Assembly (NCBI RefSeq): GCF_024746835.1
Contig: NZ_CP080531.1
Coordinates: 7,274,001-7,338,000, forward strand
Length of the DNA stretch: 64,000 bases
From: Mesorhizobium sp. AR02
GTDB taxonomy: Bacteria; Pseudomonadota; Alphaproteobacteria; Rhizobiales; Rhizobiaceae
Direction of reading: 5' to 3'
Shown: in pieces, positions 8,779 to 16,510 of the stretch
Layout of the letters: each line of letters starts with the position of its first letter
Position numbering within the stretch: position 1 is the stretch's first letter
Translations under genes and position numbers: made by a program
Notes under the pieces: generated by a model
What the model was told of the DNA's origin: nothing
Database searches by the model: none
What the model saw: the letters and a program-made list of their open reading frames with translations, nothing else

Positions 8779-9926
8779 GCCGGGTCGTGGCAGCAGCCGC
8801 CAAGCGGGGGCCGGAGCAAGCGGACCGGGTCGAGAACGACCTGCATAAGGTCGACGCTTTCGCACAATTGTTCAAGGCCATGCCGGTGCACGATCTCATC
8901 GCCAACCTGACCGTTCGCGTCGAGACTTGCGACATTGCAGGCCGAGCCTTTCCGCTGACGTTGAACGACGCCAGCGAGGCGCCGAACTGCTACATCTGCT
9001 GCCCGTCCAGTGCCTATATCGACTATGCGATCGACGAGACCCGCAATTTCGCTTCAAACCCTTGGCTGCAAAAAACAATCCGGATGCTCATCGGCCTGTG
9101 TGGCCCGCTGGTGAAGGCAAGCGGCCTCGATCATCAGGTTCAGGTCAACAACTGGCTCTATTCGACCAATCCAGTGCCGCTGCTCGACCGCAGCTCCATC
9201 GCGGCGATGCGTACGGATCTGACGGGCCGGTTTCCCGACCGCGCCATCGTCATCCGCTCGCTGAACGACATTGCCGATCCCTCGACCATCGCGTCACTCA
9301 AGGCGGAGGGATTTCATATGCTCGCCGCACGTCAGGTCTACATTTTCGCCGACCGCAGTTCAGCACCGCCGATAACACGCGACATGAAGCGCGATCGTGC
9401 CCGGCTGCGCGCGACATCGTTGCGTATCGTCGGCGATGACGATTTCACGCCGGCCGATTATGTCAGGAGCGAAGAGCTCTACGGCATGCTCTACATCCGA
9501 AAATACACGCCACTCAATCCGCACTATACGGCCCGCTATATCAGTGAAATGCACCGGCGTGGCATCTTGCGGCTTGCCGGCTTGCGAGACGAAGCGGGGC
9601 AACTTGTTGCCGTCACTGGCCTGTTCGAAAACGGCGGGACGCTGACGCAGCCGATCGTCGGCTACGACACCAGCCTGCCGATCAGCGACGGCCTCTACCG
9701 GATGGCGATGGCAATGGCGCAGGACCACGCCACGGCACGCGGCCTGTTCTTCAACATGAGCGCCGGTGCGGCCGGTTTCAAACGCCGTCGCGGCGCTGTG
9801 CCGGCGATCGAGTACAACGCCTGCTATGTCGGGCATCTGCCACGCCGCCAACGCCTCGCTGTGTGGACAATGGGGCGGGTTCTGGCACTGGTCGGGATAC
9901 CGCTGCTTCGGAGATTCGAACTTTGA
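8775..9926 (+). CDS. GNAT/FemX-like acyltransferase-type protein (unassigned)
   Basis: I do not recognise a named family for this 383-aa protein. Its C-terminal half looks GNAT-like: a strand plus VTGLFENGG, then a MSAGAAGFKRRRGA segment that resembles the last part of an acyl-CoA/aminoacyl-binding fold. The start is a GTG at 8775 in GTGA, overlapping the ligase stop; the next ATG (8881) would lose about 35 residues. Its position between an adenylating enzyme and a Rieske oxygenase suggests it transfers an acyl group, but the donor and acceptor are unknown. Confidence 0.6.
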   Translation: MSRVVAAAAKRGPEQADRVENDLHKVDAFAQLFKAMPVHDLIANLTVRVETCDIAGRAFPLTLNDASEAPNCYICCPSSAYIDYAIDETRNFASNPWLQKTIRMLIGLCGPLVKASGLDHQVQVNNWLYSTNPVPLLDRSSIAAMRTDLTGRFPDRAIVIRSLNDIADPSTIASLKAEGFHMLAARQVYIFADRSSAPPITRDMKRDRARLRATSLRIVGDDDFTPADYVRSEELYGMLYIRKYTPLNPHYTARYISEMHRRGILRLAGLRDEAGQLVAVTGLFENGGTLTQPIVGYDTSLPISDGLYRMAMAMAQDHATARGLFFNMSAGAAGFKRRRGAVPAIEYNACYVGHLPRRQRLAVWTMGRVLALVGIPLLRRFEL

Positions 9927-10918
9927 GCAAAGCCGCGCGAAAGGATTTTTGGCAGGCTGTGGCGCTTTCAGCCGATGTCGGCGCCAGACCGAGGCGCATC
10001 CTGTTCGAAGGTTCGCCGGTGGTGCTGTTCCGTTCCGACAAGGGCATCGCGGCACTGTTTGACCGCTGCGTTCACCGGCTGGTCGAATTGTCGACCGGCA
10101 AGGTCGTCAATGGCGAGATCGAGTGCCCCTACCATGGCTGGCGCTATGATGGCGAAGGCCTCTGCACCGCCATTCCTGGCCATGTCGGCGAGATGCCGCG
10201 CTACCGGGTGCGACGCTACGGCGCGATCGAGCGTGATGGCATCGTGTTCGTCTCGGCGGGCACGCCAGAGACGGAGCCGTATCTCCACTGCATGCAGGAC
10301 CAGGACGTGCTTGTACGGCGCGTGCGTTCCTCGACGCAATCAACCGTGCTCGACGCGGCCGAGAACATCCTCGACGCAACCCACACGCATTTCACCCATA
10401 AAGGCCTGCTGCGGGGCTTGAGCGCCAGGCGCCATCTTGTGCGTGTCGACGTGACCGGCGGCGAAGGTTGGGTCGAGGCTTGCTATACCGGCGAGGAGCG
10501 GCAGCAGGGCCTGATCAGCCGGCTACTGGAGGGTGAACGCACGAAAACCATCGGCCGTTTCCGCCATCCAGGCATCGCCGAACTGGAATATTGGGGCAAG
10601 GACGGGCTGGCGCTGGCCACGACGTTCCATCTGCGCCAGGCGGATGAGAACATAGTCGAGGGTATCGGCTGGCTCATCGGCCCGCGTCAGGGCCTGCTCG
10701 GCCACCTCAAGGCGTTCGCCTTCAAACCGCTGTTCAACATCGCCTTGGCACAGGACCGCAAGGTGCTGAAATCGGCTAGCGACAATGCACGCCACGCTCC
10801 CCTTGCCCCGCCGGCGATCGGCCCGCTGGATTTCCTGCGCCGCGACATCGCGGCCATCATGGCAGGCGAAATGCCGCCGGCAGCTGCAACGCCACGCGTG
10901 TATCAGATCGAGCTTTGA
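9923..10918 (+). CDS. Rieske non-heme iron oxygenase
   Basis: The 331-aa protein has a complete N-terminal Rieske [2Fe-2S] motif (Cys49-x-His51, Cys68-x-x-His71 in CPYHGWRYDGEG). A mononuclear iron site follows in ENILDATHTHFTH (Asp/His/His). It resembles VanA/Pao-type oxygenase alpha subunits that hydroxylate, desaturate or demethylate. No ferredoxin or reductase gene is adjacent, so electrons must come from elsewhere. The start is a TTG at 9923 in TTGA, overlapping the previous stop. Its 3' end overlaps the converging ATP-grasp gene by 16 nt. Confidence 0.88.
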   Translation: MSKAARKDFWQAVALSADVGARPRRILFEGSPVVLFRSDKGIAALFDRCVHRLVELSTGKVVNGEIECPYHGWRYDGEGLCTAIPGHVGEMPRYRVRRYGAIERDGIVFVSAGTPETEPYLHCMQDQDVLVRRVRSSTQSTVLDAAENILDATHTHFTHKGLLRGLSARRHLVRVDVTGGEGWVEACYTGEERQQGLISRLLEGERTKTIGRFRHPGIAELEYWGKDGLALATTFHLRQADENIVEGIGWLIGPRQGLLGHLKAFAFKPLFNIALAQDRKVLKSASDNARHAPLAPPAIGPLDFLRRDIAAIMAGEMPPAAATPRVYQIEL

Positions 10919-12057
10919 AGCGGCCCGTTCCATTCGATGTCGCGCGTCGAGGCGGCCTGCAGACTGATACGCTGGCGCAGCGCTTTGCTCGCGATCTCTG
11001 CAAGCGCCCGCCACTGCGCCCGCTTGGGCGCAGGATCGTTCGGCCAGTCGAGCAATTCGTCCGCATCACGCATCGCCTGGCGGAAGCTCCCGATCTGACC
11101 TGACCGAAGAGCTGACGGCAGGCCGTAGACCCACATGGCCAGTCGCACCGTCTGCGGTCTGCCGACATCAGGCCTCACCCCAGCGCCTTCAAATAGCGCA
11201 GCCGTGAAGGCTTCCGGATCGCGGAAGAAGTGCAGGCCGCTGACGGCGCGCGGATTGCACTCCAGCGGCAGCACCGTGCCGTCGCTTTCCCGCATCAGGT
11301 CGAAGGAAATCTGGCCGGTCCAGCCGGTGCCGGCAACGAAAGTTTCGACGAAATGGCGAGCAGCGGCATCATCGACCTGTTCGAACCAGATGCCGGCGCC
11401 CTTGCCGGCGCGGTAGCGCGAACGATAGAGCGCCAATGCCTTGAGCTTGCCGTCATGTGCCAGCGCATAGGCGCTGATCTCTTCGCCGACGACGAAACGT
11501 TGCGCCACCCACGGCACCGCTGCCGAAGGGCTGATAGCATCGAGCGCGGAAGGCGGCGGCCGCAGCAGCACATGACTGGCAAAACGCGACCAGACCGGCT
11601 TGAACACCAGCTCGCGCGAACGGCCACGCACGGCCTCGATATCATCGTCGGATCGCAGGAGCGTCGTTTCGGGCACGGCAAGGCCAAAACCTTGCGCCAA
11701 GCCGATGAACGCGTGCTTGTCATGAACCCGGGTCAACAATTCCATGTCCGGCGCGAGCAGACGGGCCGGCATGGCCCGGTCTCGCCACAGTGCGCCGAGG
11801 TAGAAGACTTCTTCGCAAGTCGGGATGACCAGTTCCACCGCCTCGGTGCGAACAAGGTCCGCCACGGCCTGGGAATAGGCCTGCGGCGCAAAACGCGGCG
11901 GCGGCAGACGATGATAGGAGGCGCAGGCGGCGCTCGCCGCGGCAATCGGACAGGCCGGGCTGTCGGCCAGGATCACCTTCAGGCCGGCGCCATCCAGCAG
12001 CCGCGCCAGATGCAGCGCCACCGGCGCCCGAGCGCCTGTGATCAGCACCGTGCGCAT
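10903..12057 (-). CDS. ATP-grasp domain protein
   Basis: This 384-aa protein starts with a Rossmann-like pre-ATP-grasp domain (VLITGARAPVALHLARLL). The ATP-grasp core follows, with ELVFKPVWSRF as the nucleotide-binding strand and ISFDLMRE with LPLECNPRAVSG as the Mg-binding acidic/Asn pair. Such enzymes form amide or ester bonds through acyl-phosphates. It is last in a - strand run after the patatin gene (41-nt gap) and converges on the Rieske gene. It may serve the coupled cluster on the opposite strand or be independent of it. Confidence 0.8.
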   Translation of the reverse strand: MRTVLITGARAPVALHLARLLDGAGLKVILADSPACPIAAASAACASYHRLPPPRFAPQAYSQAVADLVRTEAVELVIPTCEEVFYLGALWRDRAMPARLLAPDMELLTRVHDKHAFIGLAQGFGLAVPETTLLRSDDDIEAVRGRSRELVFKPVWSRFASHVLLRPPPSALDAISPSAAVPWVAQRFVVGEEISAYALAHDGKLKALALYRSRYRAGKGAGIWFEQVDDAAARHFVETFVAGTGWTGQISFDLMRESDGTVLPLECNPRAVSGLHFFRDPEAFTAALFEGAGVRPDVGRPQTVRLAMWVYGLPSALRSGQIGSFRQAMRDADELLDWPNDPAPKRAQWRALAEIASKALRQRISLQAASTRDIEWNGPLQSSI

Positions 12058-12098
12058 CAGAGCAGGATCAGGGCCACAGGCATTGGCCGCCCCAAGAC

Positions 12099-12968
12099 TC
12101 AGTCCAAACCGCGCTTACCGCGCTTGAGCCTGGTGGCGCCGGAGCGCGCCTCCAGTGCTTTTTCCACCTCCCGCTTCAGCTGATCCTTGATGTCCACCGT
12201 CTCGCTCATCAGCGCATCAATCTTCAGGAAGTCGAGCACGCGGTATTTCGACACTGCCGGGCGGACCAATATGTCGGGGCGGCACTGTTTGAGCTTGTTG
12301 GCGATGATCGACTGCATCATCAACTGCGTGGCGCCGAACATCAGGTCGACGGAGGTCGGCTGCTTGCGGTCGGCTTCCTCTGGCGCACCGACCACGTCGA
12401 CGCCGATGATGATGTCGGCGTCGTTCTCGATCAGGTCGAAGGGCACGGGGTTGTAGATGCCGCCGTCGATCAGCAGCCTGCCGTCGCGCGTCACCGGACG
12501 GAAGACGGCGGGAATGGCGGCCGAGGCTGCAAGCGCGGAATGCAGGTCGCCGTCGTCGAAGACGGCGAGCTTGTGGCCGAAATAGTCGGTCGCAGTCACC
12601 TTCAGCGGGATTTTCAGCGCGGCGAAGGTTTCGGGAATGGCCTCGGGCAGAAAGGCCTTGAGGATGCGCTCGACATTGAACTGACTGACCCGGATGCCGT
12701 TTTGCATGGCTTCCGCGATCGTGCCCGGTCGCGCACGCCACATGCGGCTCGCCACCTCGGCGCGGCGGCCGAGGATCGAGCGGGCGTAGTCGTGGATGTC
12801 CTTGCCGGTCATGCCCGCGGCCATGCCGGCGCCCATGATGGCGCCGATCGACGAGCCGGCGATCGCCACCGGCTTGATGCCGAGTTCGTCCAGCGCCTCG
12901 ATGACATGGATATGCGCCAGACCGCGCGCGCCGCCGCCGCCGAAAGCTATGCCGAAGGTCGGGCTCAT
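12099..12968 (-). CDS. Patatin-like phospholipase family protein
   Basis: The 289-aa protein has all patatin signatures: the oxyanion loop GGGGARG (residues 10-16), the nucleophile elbow GSSIG near residue 40 and the DGG catalytic Asp in LIDGGIYNP. This is a Ser-Asp dyad lipid acyl hydrolase of the RssA/YchK type, without an obvious signal peptide, so it is probably cytoplasmic or membrane-peripheral. Its ATG overlaps the stop of the upstream M16 gene by 4 nt, indicating co-translation with the peptidase pair. Confidence 0.9.
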   Translation of the reverse strand: MSPTFGIAFGGGGARGLAHIHVIEALDELGIKPVAIAGSSIGAIMGAGMAAGMTGKDIHDYARSILGRRAEVASRMWRARPGTIAEAMQNGIRVSQFNVERILKAFLPEAIPETFAALKIPLKVTATDYFGHKLAVFDDGDLHSALAASAAIPAVFRPVTRDGRLLIDGGIYNPVPFDLIENDADIIIGVDVVGAPEEADRKQPTSVDLMFGATQLMMQSIIANKLKQCRPDILVRPAVSKYRVLDFLKIDALMSETVDIKDQLKREVEKALEARSGATRLKRGKRGLD

Positions 12969-14365
12969 CCCTTGCCGGCCCCGGCCAGCGGCGGCCCGAC
13001 CACCATGATGGTCGGCTCGGCCGTCAGCAGCTTTTTCGCCGCCGCCTTGACCTGGTCGAGCGTCACCGCGTTGATGTAGCCGGCGCGGCGCTGCATGTAG
13101 TCGATGCCGAGATCGTCGATCTGCAATTCGACCAGCGTCGCGGCGATGGAACTCGAAGAGTTCAGATTGGTGATGGCATAGGCGCCGATCAGGTATTTCT
13201 TGGTCGCCGCCAGTTCGGCCTCGGTCGGGCCGTCCTGCGCCAGTTGTCTGGCGACATCGCGCACGATGCCGAGCGTCTCGGCCGCGCGGTCGGAACGCGT
13301 TCCGGTGGTGACGATCAGCGCGTCGGCATGGTCCTGGTTGACCAGCGAGGAACTGACGCCGTAGGCCAGCCCACGCTTTTCGCGCACCTCCTGGAACAGG
13401 CGCGAGGTGAAGGTGCCGCCGCCAAGAATCTCGTTCATCAGCACGGCGGGGAAGAAATCCGCCGACTTGCGTTTAACGCCCGGCCAGGCAAGCTGCAGCG
13501 AGGTCTGCGGCAGGTCGTAATTGACCTCGAGACGCTGCGCGAGCTTCGGCTCGACATCGGCGACCGGGGCGAGCGCCTGGCTTTGCGGCAGGTCGCCGAA
13601 CACCATGTCCAGCTTCTTCCTCAGCGTCTCGGCGTCAATGGCGCCGACCACGGCGACATGCAGGCCGCCGCGCGCGAAGACAGCCTTGTGCAGCGCCTTC
13701 AGATCATCCTGGGTGATGGCGGCGATGCTCTGCCTGGTGCCCTGGTCGGAGCGCGAATAGGGGTGGTCGCCGTAGACGGCGCGCGCCCATTTGTTCTGCG
13801 CCACCGTATCGGGATCGTTCTCGTTGGCGATGATGCCGGACAGGATCTGGGCGCGGATGCGGTCGATCGGCGCCTGGTCGAAACGCGGCTCGTTGACCGC
13901 CAGCCGCAACAGGTCGAAGGCCTCGTCGCGCTGCTCGGACAGCATGCGCATGGAGCCGTAGATGCCGTCACGTGTCTCGTCGAAACTCATCTCGGCGCCG
14001 GCATCGTCGAGCCTGATCTGGAAGGCTTCCGAATCGAGAGGCCCGGCGCCTTCGTCGAACAGGCCGGTCATCAGATTGGCCAGACCTTCCTTGCCCGGCG
14101 GATCCTGCGTCGAGCCGCCGCCGAAGACGAAACGGAGGGCGACGACCGGCACGGAATAATCCTCCACCAGCCATGCGGTGATGCCTTTTGGCGAGGTGAC
14201 CTGCTGGATGTCCATGGCCCGGGCCGCCAGCGCCGGCAGGATCAGGAAGAGGATGGAGAGGAAGAGGGTTGCGAGGGCGTGCAGGGTCTTGCCTTCTCCC
14301 CTTGTGGGAGAATGGGGAGCTTGGCGGGGAGAAGTCAACGCGCCGCTAAACTGGTTCGTCATCAT
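12965..14365 (-). CDS. M16 family peptidase-like subunit lacking HxxEH (inactive partner)
   Basis: The 466-aa protein has the pitrilysin/mitochondrial-processing-peptidase fold (VALRFVFGGGSTQDPPGKEG, later RLFQEVREKRGLAYGV). At the position of the zinc motif it reads GLANLMTGLFDEG, so HxxEH is missing. This fits the non-catalytic subunit of two-gene M16 systems. The hydrophobic segment around residues 30-50 looks like a signal peptide, preceded by a short stretch encoded by a palindromic repeat (14293-14334). Start ATG 14365 (MMTNQ) overlaps the stop of the catalytic subunit; 14362 is an alternative. Confidence 0.88.
   Translation of the reverse strand: MMTNQFSGALTSPRQAPHSPTRGEGKTLHALATLFLSILFLILPALAARAMDIQQVTSPKGITAWLVEDYSVPVVALRFVFGGGSTQDPPGKEGLANLMTGLFDEGAGPLDSEAFQIRLDDAGAEMSFDETRDGIYGSMRMLSEQRDEAFDLLRLAVNEPRFDQAPIDRIRAQILSGIIANENDPDTVAQNKWARAVYGDHPYSRSDQGTRQSIAAITQDDLKALHKAVFARGGLHVAVVGAIDAETLRKKLDMVFGDLPQSQALAPVADVEPKLAQRLEVNYDLPQTSLQLAWPGVKRKSADFFPAVLMNEILGGGTFTSRLFQEVREKRGLAYGVSSSLVNQDHADALIVTTGTRSDRAAETLGIVRDVARQLAQDGPTEAELAATKKYLIGAYAITNLNSSSSIAATLVELQIDDLGIDYMQRRAGYINAVTLDQVKAAAKKLLTAEPTIMVVGPPLAGAGKG
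14293..14334. repeat. Palindromic repeat inside the M16 subunit gene
   Basis: Inverted arms CTTCTCCCC and GGGGAGAAG flank a core with CTTGTGGGAG and GGGGAGCTTGGC. The sequence resembles the common rhizobial small dispersed repeat, which usually sits between genes. Here it is in frame and supplies residues such as SPRQAPHSPTRGEGK just before the signal-peptide-like segment. Confidence 0.6.
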
Positions 14366-15753
14366 CAATTCCCCGCCTGTTGCTGCGGCAAGAGATAGCC
14401 TGACGTCGAGCGGGCCAGCACCAGATAGCGCGCGGCGGCGGTCTTGACCTCGTCCGCCGTGACCTTGCGGATGCGGTCCGGCCATTGCTGGACATCCTGC
14501 ACATTGCCGCCTGTAGCCAGCGTCGAGCCATAGATTTCGGCCATGGAGTCCTGCTTGTCGCGGGCAAAGACCATCGACCTGATATAGCGGTCCTTGGCCT
14601 TTTCGAGCTCATCGGATGTCACGCCGCCGCTGGCGATGCGCGCCACCTCGGCATCGACCGCGGCCTCGACGTCGGCAAGCTTGGCGTCGCCGCGCGGCGC
14701 GCCATAGACGGTGAAATTGGTGTCGTCGAGCATGGTGCCCTGGAAATAGGCGCCGGCGCTGGAAGCGATGCCTTGCTGGACGACCAGCGCCTGGTAGAGC
14801 CGGCTGCGGTTGCCGCCGCCGAGGATTTCGGCCAGCAGGTCGAGCGCTTCCGCCTCGCCAGGCTTTGCGGTGTGATAGGACGGCACCACCCATTGCGTCG
14901 AGAAACTCGGCACGCTGACGCGGGCGTCGGTGAGCGTGACGGTGCGCTTGGTGTTCTGCTCCGGCTCGACCGGGCGGATGCGGGGCGGCAGGTCCGGCCC
15001 GCGCGCCACCTTGCCATAGGTCTTCTGCGCTAGCGCCTTGACCGTATCCGGTTCGACATCGCCGGCCACGATCAGCACGGCGTTGTTGGGCCGGTAGTAT
15101 TTGTCATAGAAGGCGGTGGCATCGATGCGGTTCAGCTGCTCCATCTCCTGCATCCAGCCGATGACCGGAATGCGGTAGGGCTGGTTCTGCCACAGCGTCG
15201 CATCGACTTCCTCGTCGAGCACCGCCTGCGGGTTGTTGTCGATGCGCGAGCGGCGCTCCTCGAGGATGACATCGCGCTCGGTCTTGATGACGTCGTCGGT
15301 GAGGATGAGGTTGCGCATGCGGTCGGCTTCAAAACTCATCATCAACTCGAGCGCCGAGGGCGCCACCGTCTCGTGGAAAGCGGTGTAGTCGTAGGAGGTG
15401 AAGGCGTTGTTGGAGCCGCCAATGTCGGAGACGGCGCGGTCGAACTCGCCGGCTGCGTGATGGGTCGTCGCCTTGAACATCAGATGCTCGAAGAAATGGG
15501 CGATGCCGGATTTGCCCGGCGGCTCGTCGGCGCTGCCGATCTTGTACCAGACCATATGGGTGACGATCGGCGCGCGGTGGTCGGGAATGACGACCACTTC
15601 CATGCCGTTGTCGAGCAGGAAATCCGTCACCTTGAACTCGGCTGGCTTGGTGTTGACCGGCACGGCGCCATCTGCCAGCGCGGAGCCAGTGAGCGTGAAG
15701 GCCAGCGACGTTGCCAGCAGTGTTCCGCGCAGCCATTCAGCCTGAAATGTCAT
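14365..15753 (-). CDS. M16 family zinc metallopeptidase (catalytic subunit)
   Basis: The 462-aa protein carries the inverted zinc motif HFFEHLMF (HxxEH, about residue 80) and a downstream Glu-rich helix, as in pitrilysin, PqqF and mitochondrial processing peptidase beta. A signal peptide is evident (hydrophobic stretch ending SALADGA), so it acts in the periplasm or as a membrane-anchored enzyme. The ATG at 15753 is chosen; a TTG one codon earlier is possible. It is followed immediately by an M16 subunit without the zinc motif, and the two probably form a heterodimer. Confidence 0.93.
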   Translation of the reverse strand: MTFQAEWLRGTLLATSLAFTLTGSALADGAVPVNTKPAEFKVTDFLLDNGMEVVVIPDHRAPIVTHMVWYKIGSADEPPGKSGIAHFFEHLMFKATTHHAAGEFDRAVSDIGGSNNAFTSYDYTAFHETVAPSALELMMSFEADRMRNLILTDDVIKTERDVILEERRSRIDNNPQAVLDEEVDATLWQNQPYRIPVIGWMQEMEQLNRIDATAFYDKYYRPNNAVLIVAGDVEPDTVKALAQKTYGKVARGPDLPPRIRPVEPEQNTKRTVTLTDARVSVPSFSTQWVVPSYHTAKPGEAEALDLLAEILGGGNRSRLYQALVVQQGIASSAGAYFQGTMLDDTNFTVYGAPRGDAKLADVEAAVDAEVARIASGGVTSDELEKAKDRYIRSMVFARDKQDSMAEIYGSTLATGGNVQDVQQWPDRIRKVTADEVKTAAARYLVLARSTSGYLLPQQQAGN

Positions 15754-15770
15754 CAATGGCTCCGGTTCGT

Positions 15771-15870
15771 AGAGCAGTTCACCGTTTCACGGAAACGCTG
15801 AACTGCTCTATCTCTTTGTTCTGACGCAATTCCGGACGGAAAACCGCATAACACTTTTCCTGGAATTGCT
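15771..15870. repeat. Dispersed intergenic repeat, about 100 nt, copy 1
   Basis: A perfect-looking hairpin (AGAGCAGTTC... GAACTGCTCT) is followed by a conserved tail with TTTGTTCTGACGCAATTCC and ACTTTTCCTGGAATTGCT, whose ends also pair (GCAATTCC/GGAATTGC). A second copy lies at 19272-19395. It sits just upstream of the M16 operon. The rest of 15757-15955 shows no gene. Confidence 0.75.
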
Positions 15871-15955
15871 TGGGTACAACGATAGGGCAAGGTGCTGGCG
15901 ACAAGCAAAGTGAATTGTTGTTGCCGGCAAAGGCGGCGGCAAAGAGGCCGGCGGA

Positions 15956-16510
15956 TCAAGCGACCTCGATGAAGCGGATGATGGTTTCGCCATAGTTGCG
16001 TTCATCCAGCACGGAAAAGCCGGGGCCAGGCTCGAAGGGCGCCGCCGCCGTCTCCTCGACCACGCAGAGCGCGCCGGGCCGCAGCCAGCCGCCGGCTTTC
16101 GCTGACTGCAAGGCACGCTCGCCAAGGCCCTTGCCATAGGGTGGGTCGGCGAAGATGAGGCCGAACGGCGCCAGCGTGCCCGCCTCGCCGAGGCCGGTGG
16201 CGTCACGGCGAAAAATCTTGGTGCGGCCGGTCAGGCCGAAGGCCTCGACATTGTCGCGGATCAGGCCTCGGCCTTCGGCCGATTCCTCGATGAAAACGCC
16301 ATAGGAAGCGCCGCGCGACAGCGCCTCCAGACCGAGCGCCCCTGTGCCGGCGAACAGGTCGAGCACGCGCGCGCCGTCCAGCTGTTCGGCAAAGCGATGC
16401 GCCAGCACGTTGAAGACGGCCTCGCGGGTGCGGTCGGTCGTTGGACGGATGGCGCTGCTGCGGGGCGTCGCCAATGGACGCCCGCGAAACTCACCGCCGA
16501 CGATTCTCAT
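15956..16510 (-). CDS. rsmD: 16S rRNA (guanine(966)-N2)-methyltransferase RsmD
   Basis: The 184-aa protein begins MRIVGGEFRGRPL and contains RPTTDRTREAVFN, the SAM-binding loop LDLFAGTGALGLEALSRGA and the catalytic DPPY motif (FADPPYGKG). All are diagnostic for RsmD, which methylates G966 of 16S rRNA in the assembled 30S subunit. Its ATG overlaps the stop of the upstream pseudouridine synthase gene by 4 nt, so two rRNA-modifying enzymes are translated together. Confidence 0.95.
   Translation of the reverse strand: MRIVGGEFRGRPLATPRSSAIRPTTDRTREAVFNVLAHRFAEQLDGARVLDLFAGTGALGLEALSRGASYGVFIEESAEGRGLIRDNVEAFGLTGRTKIFRRDATGLGEAGTLAPFGLIFADPPYGKGLGERALQSAKAGGWLRPGALCVVEETAAAPFEPGPGFSVLDERNYGETIIRFIEVA

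Noticed and set aside
13244..14398. A 384-codon + strand open frame over the M16 gene
   Set aside because: It is an antisense frame to the M16 subunit without domain motifs.
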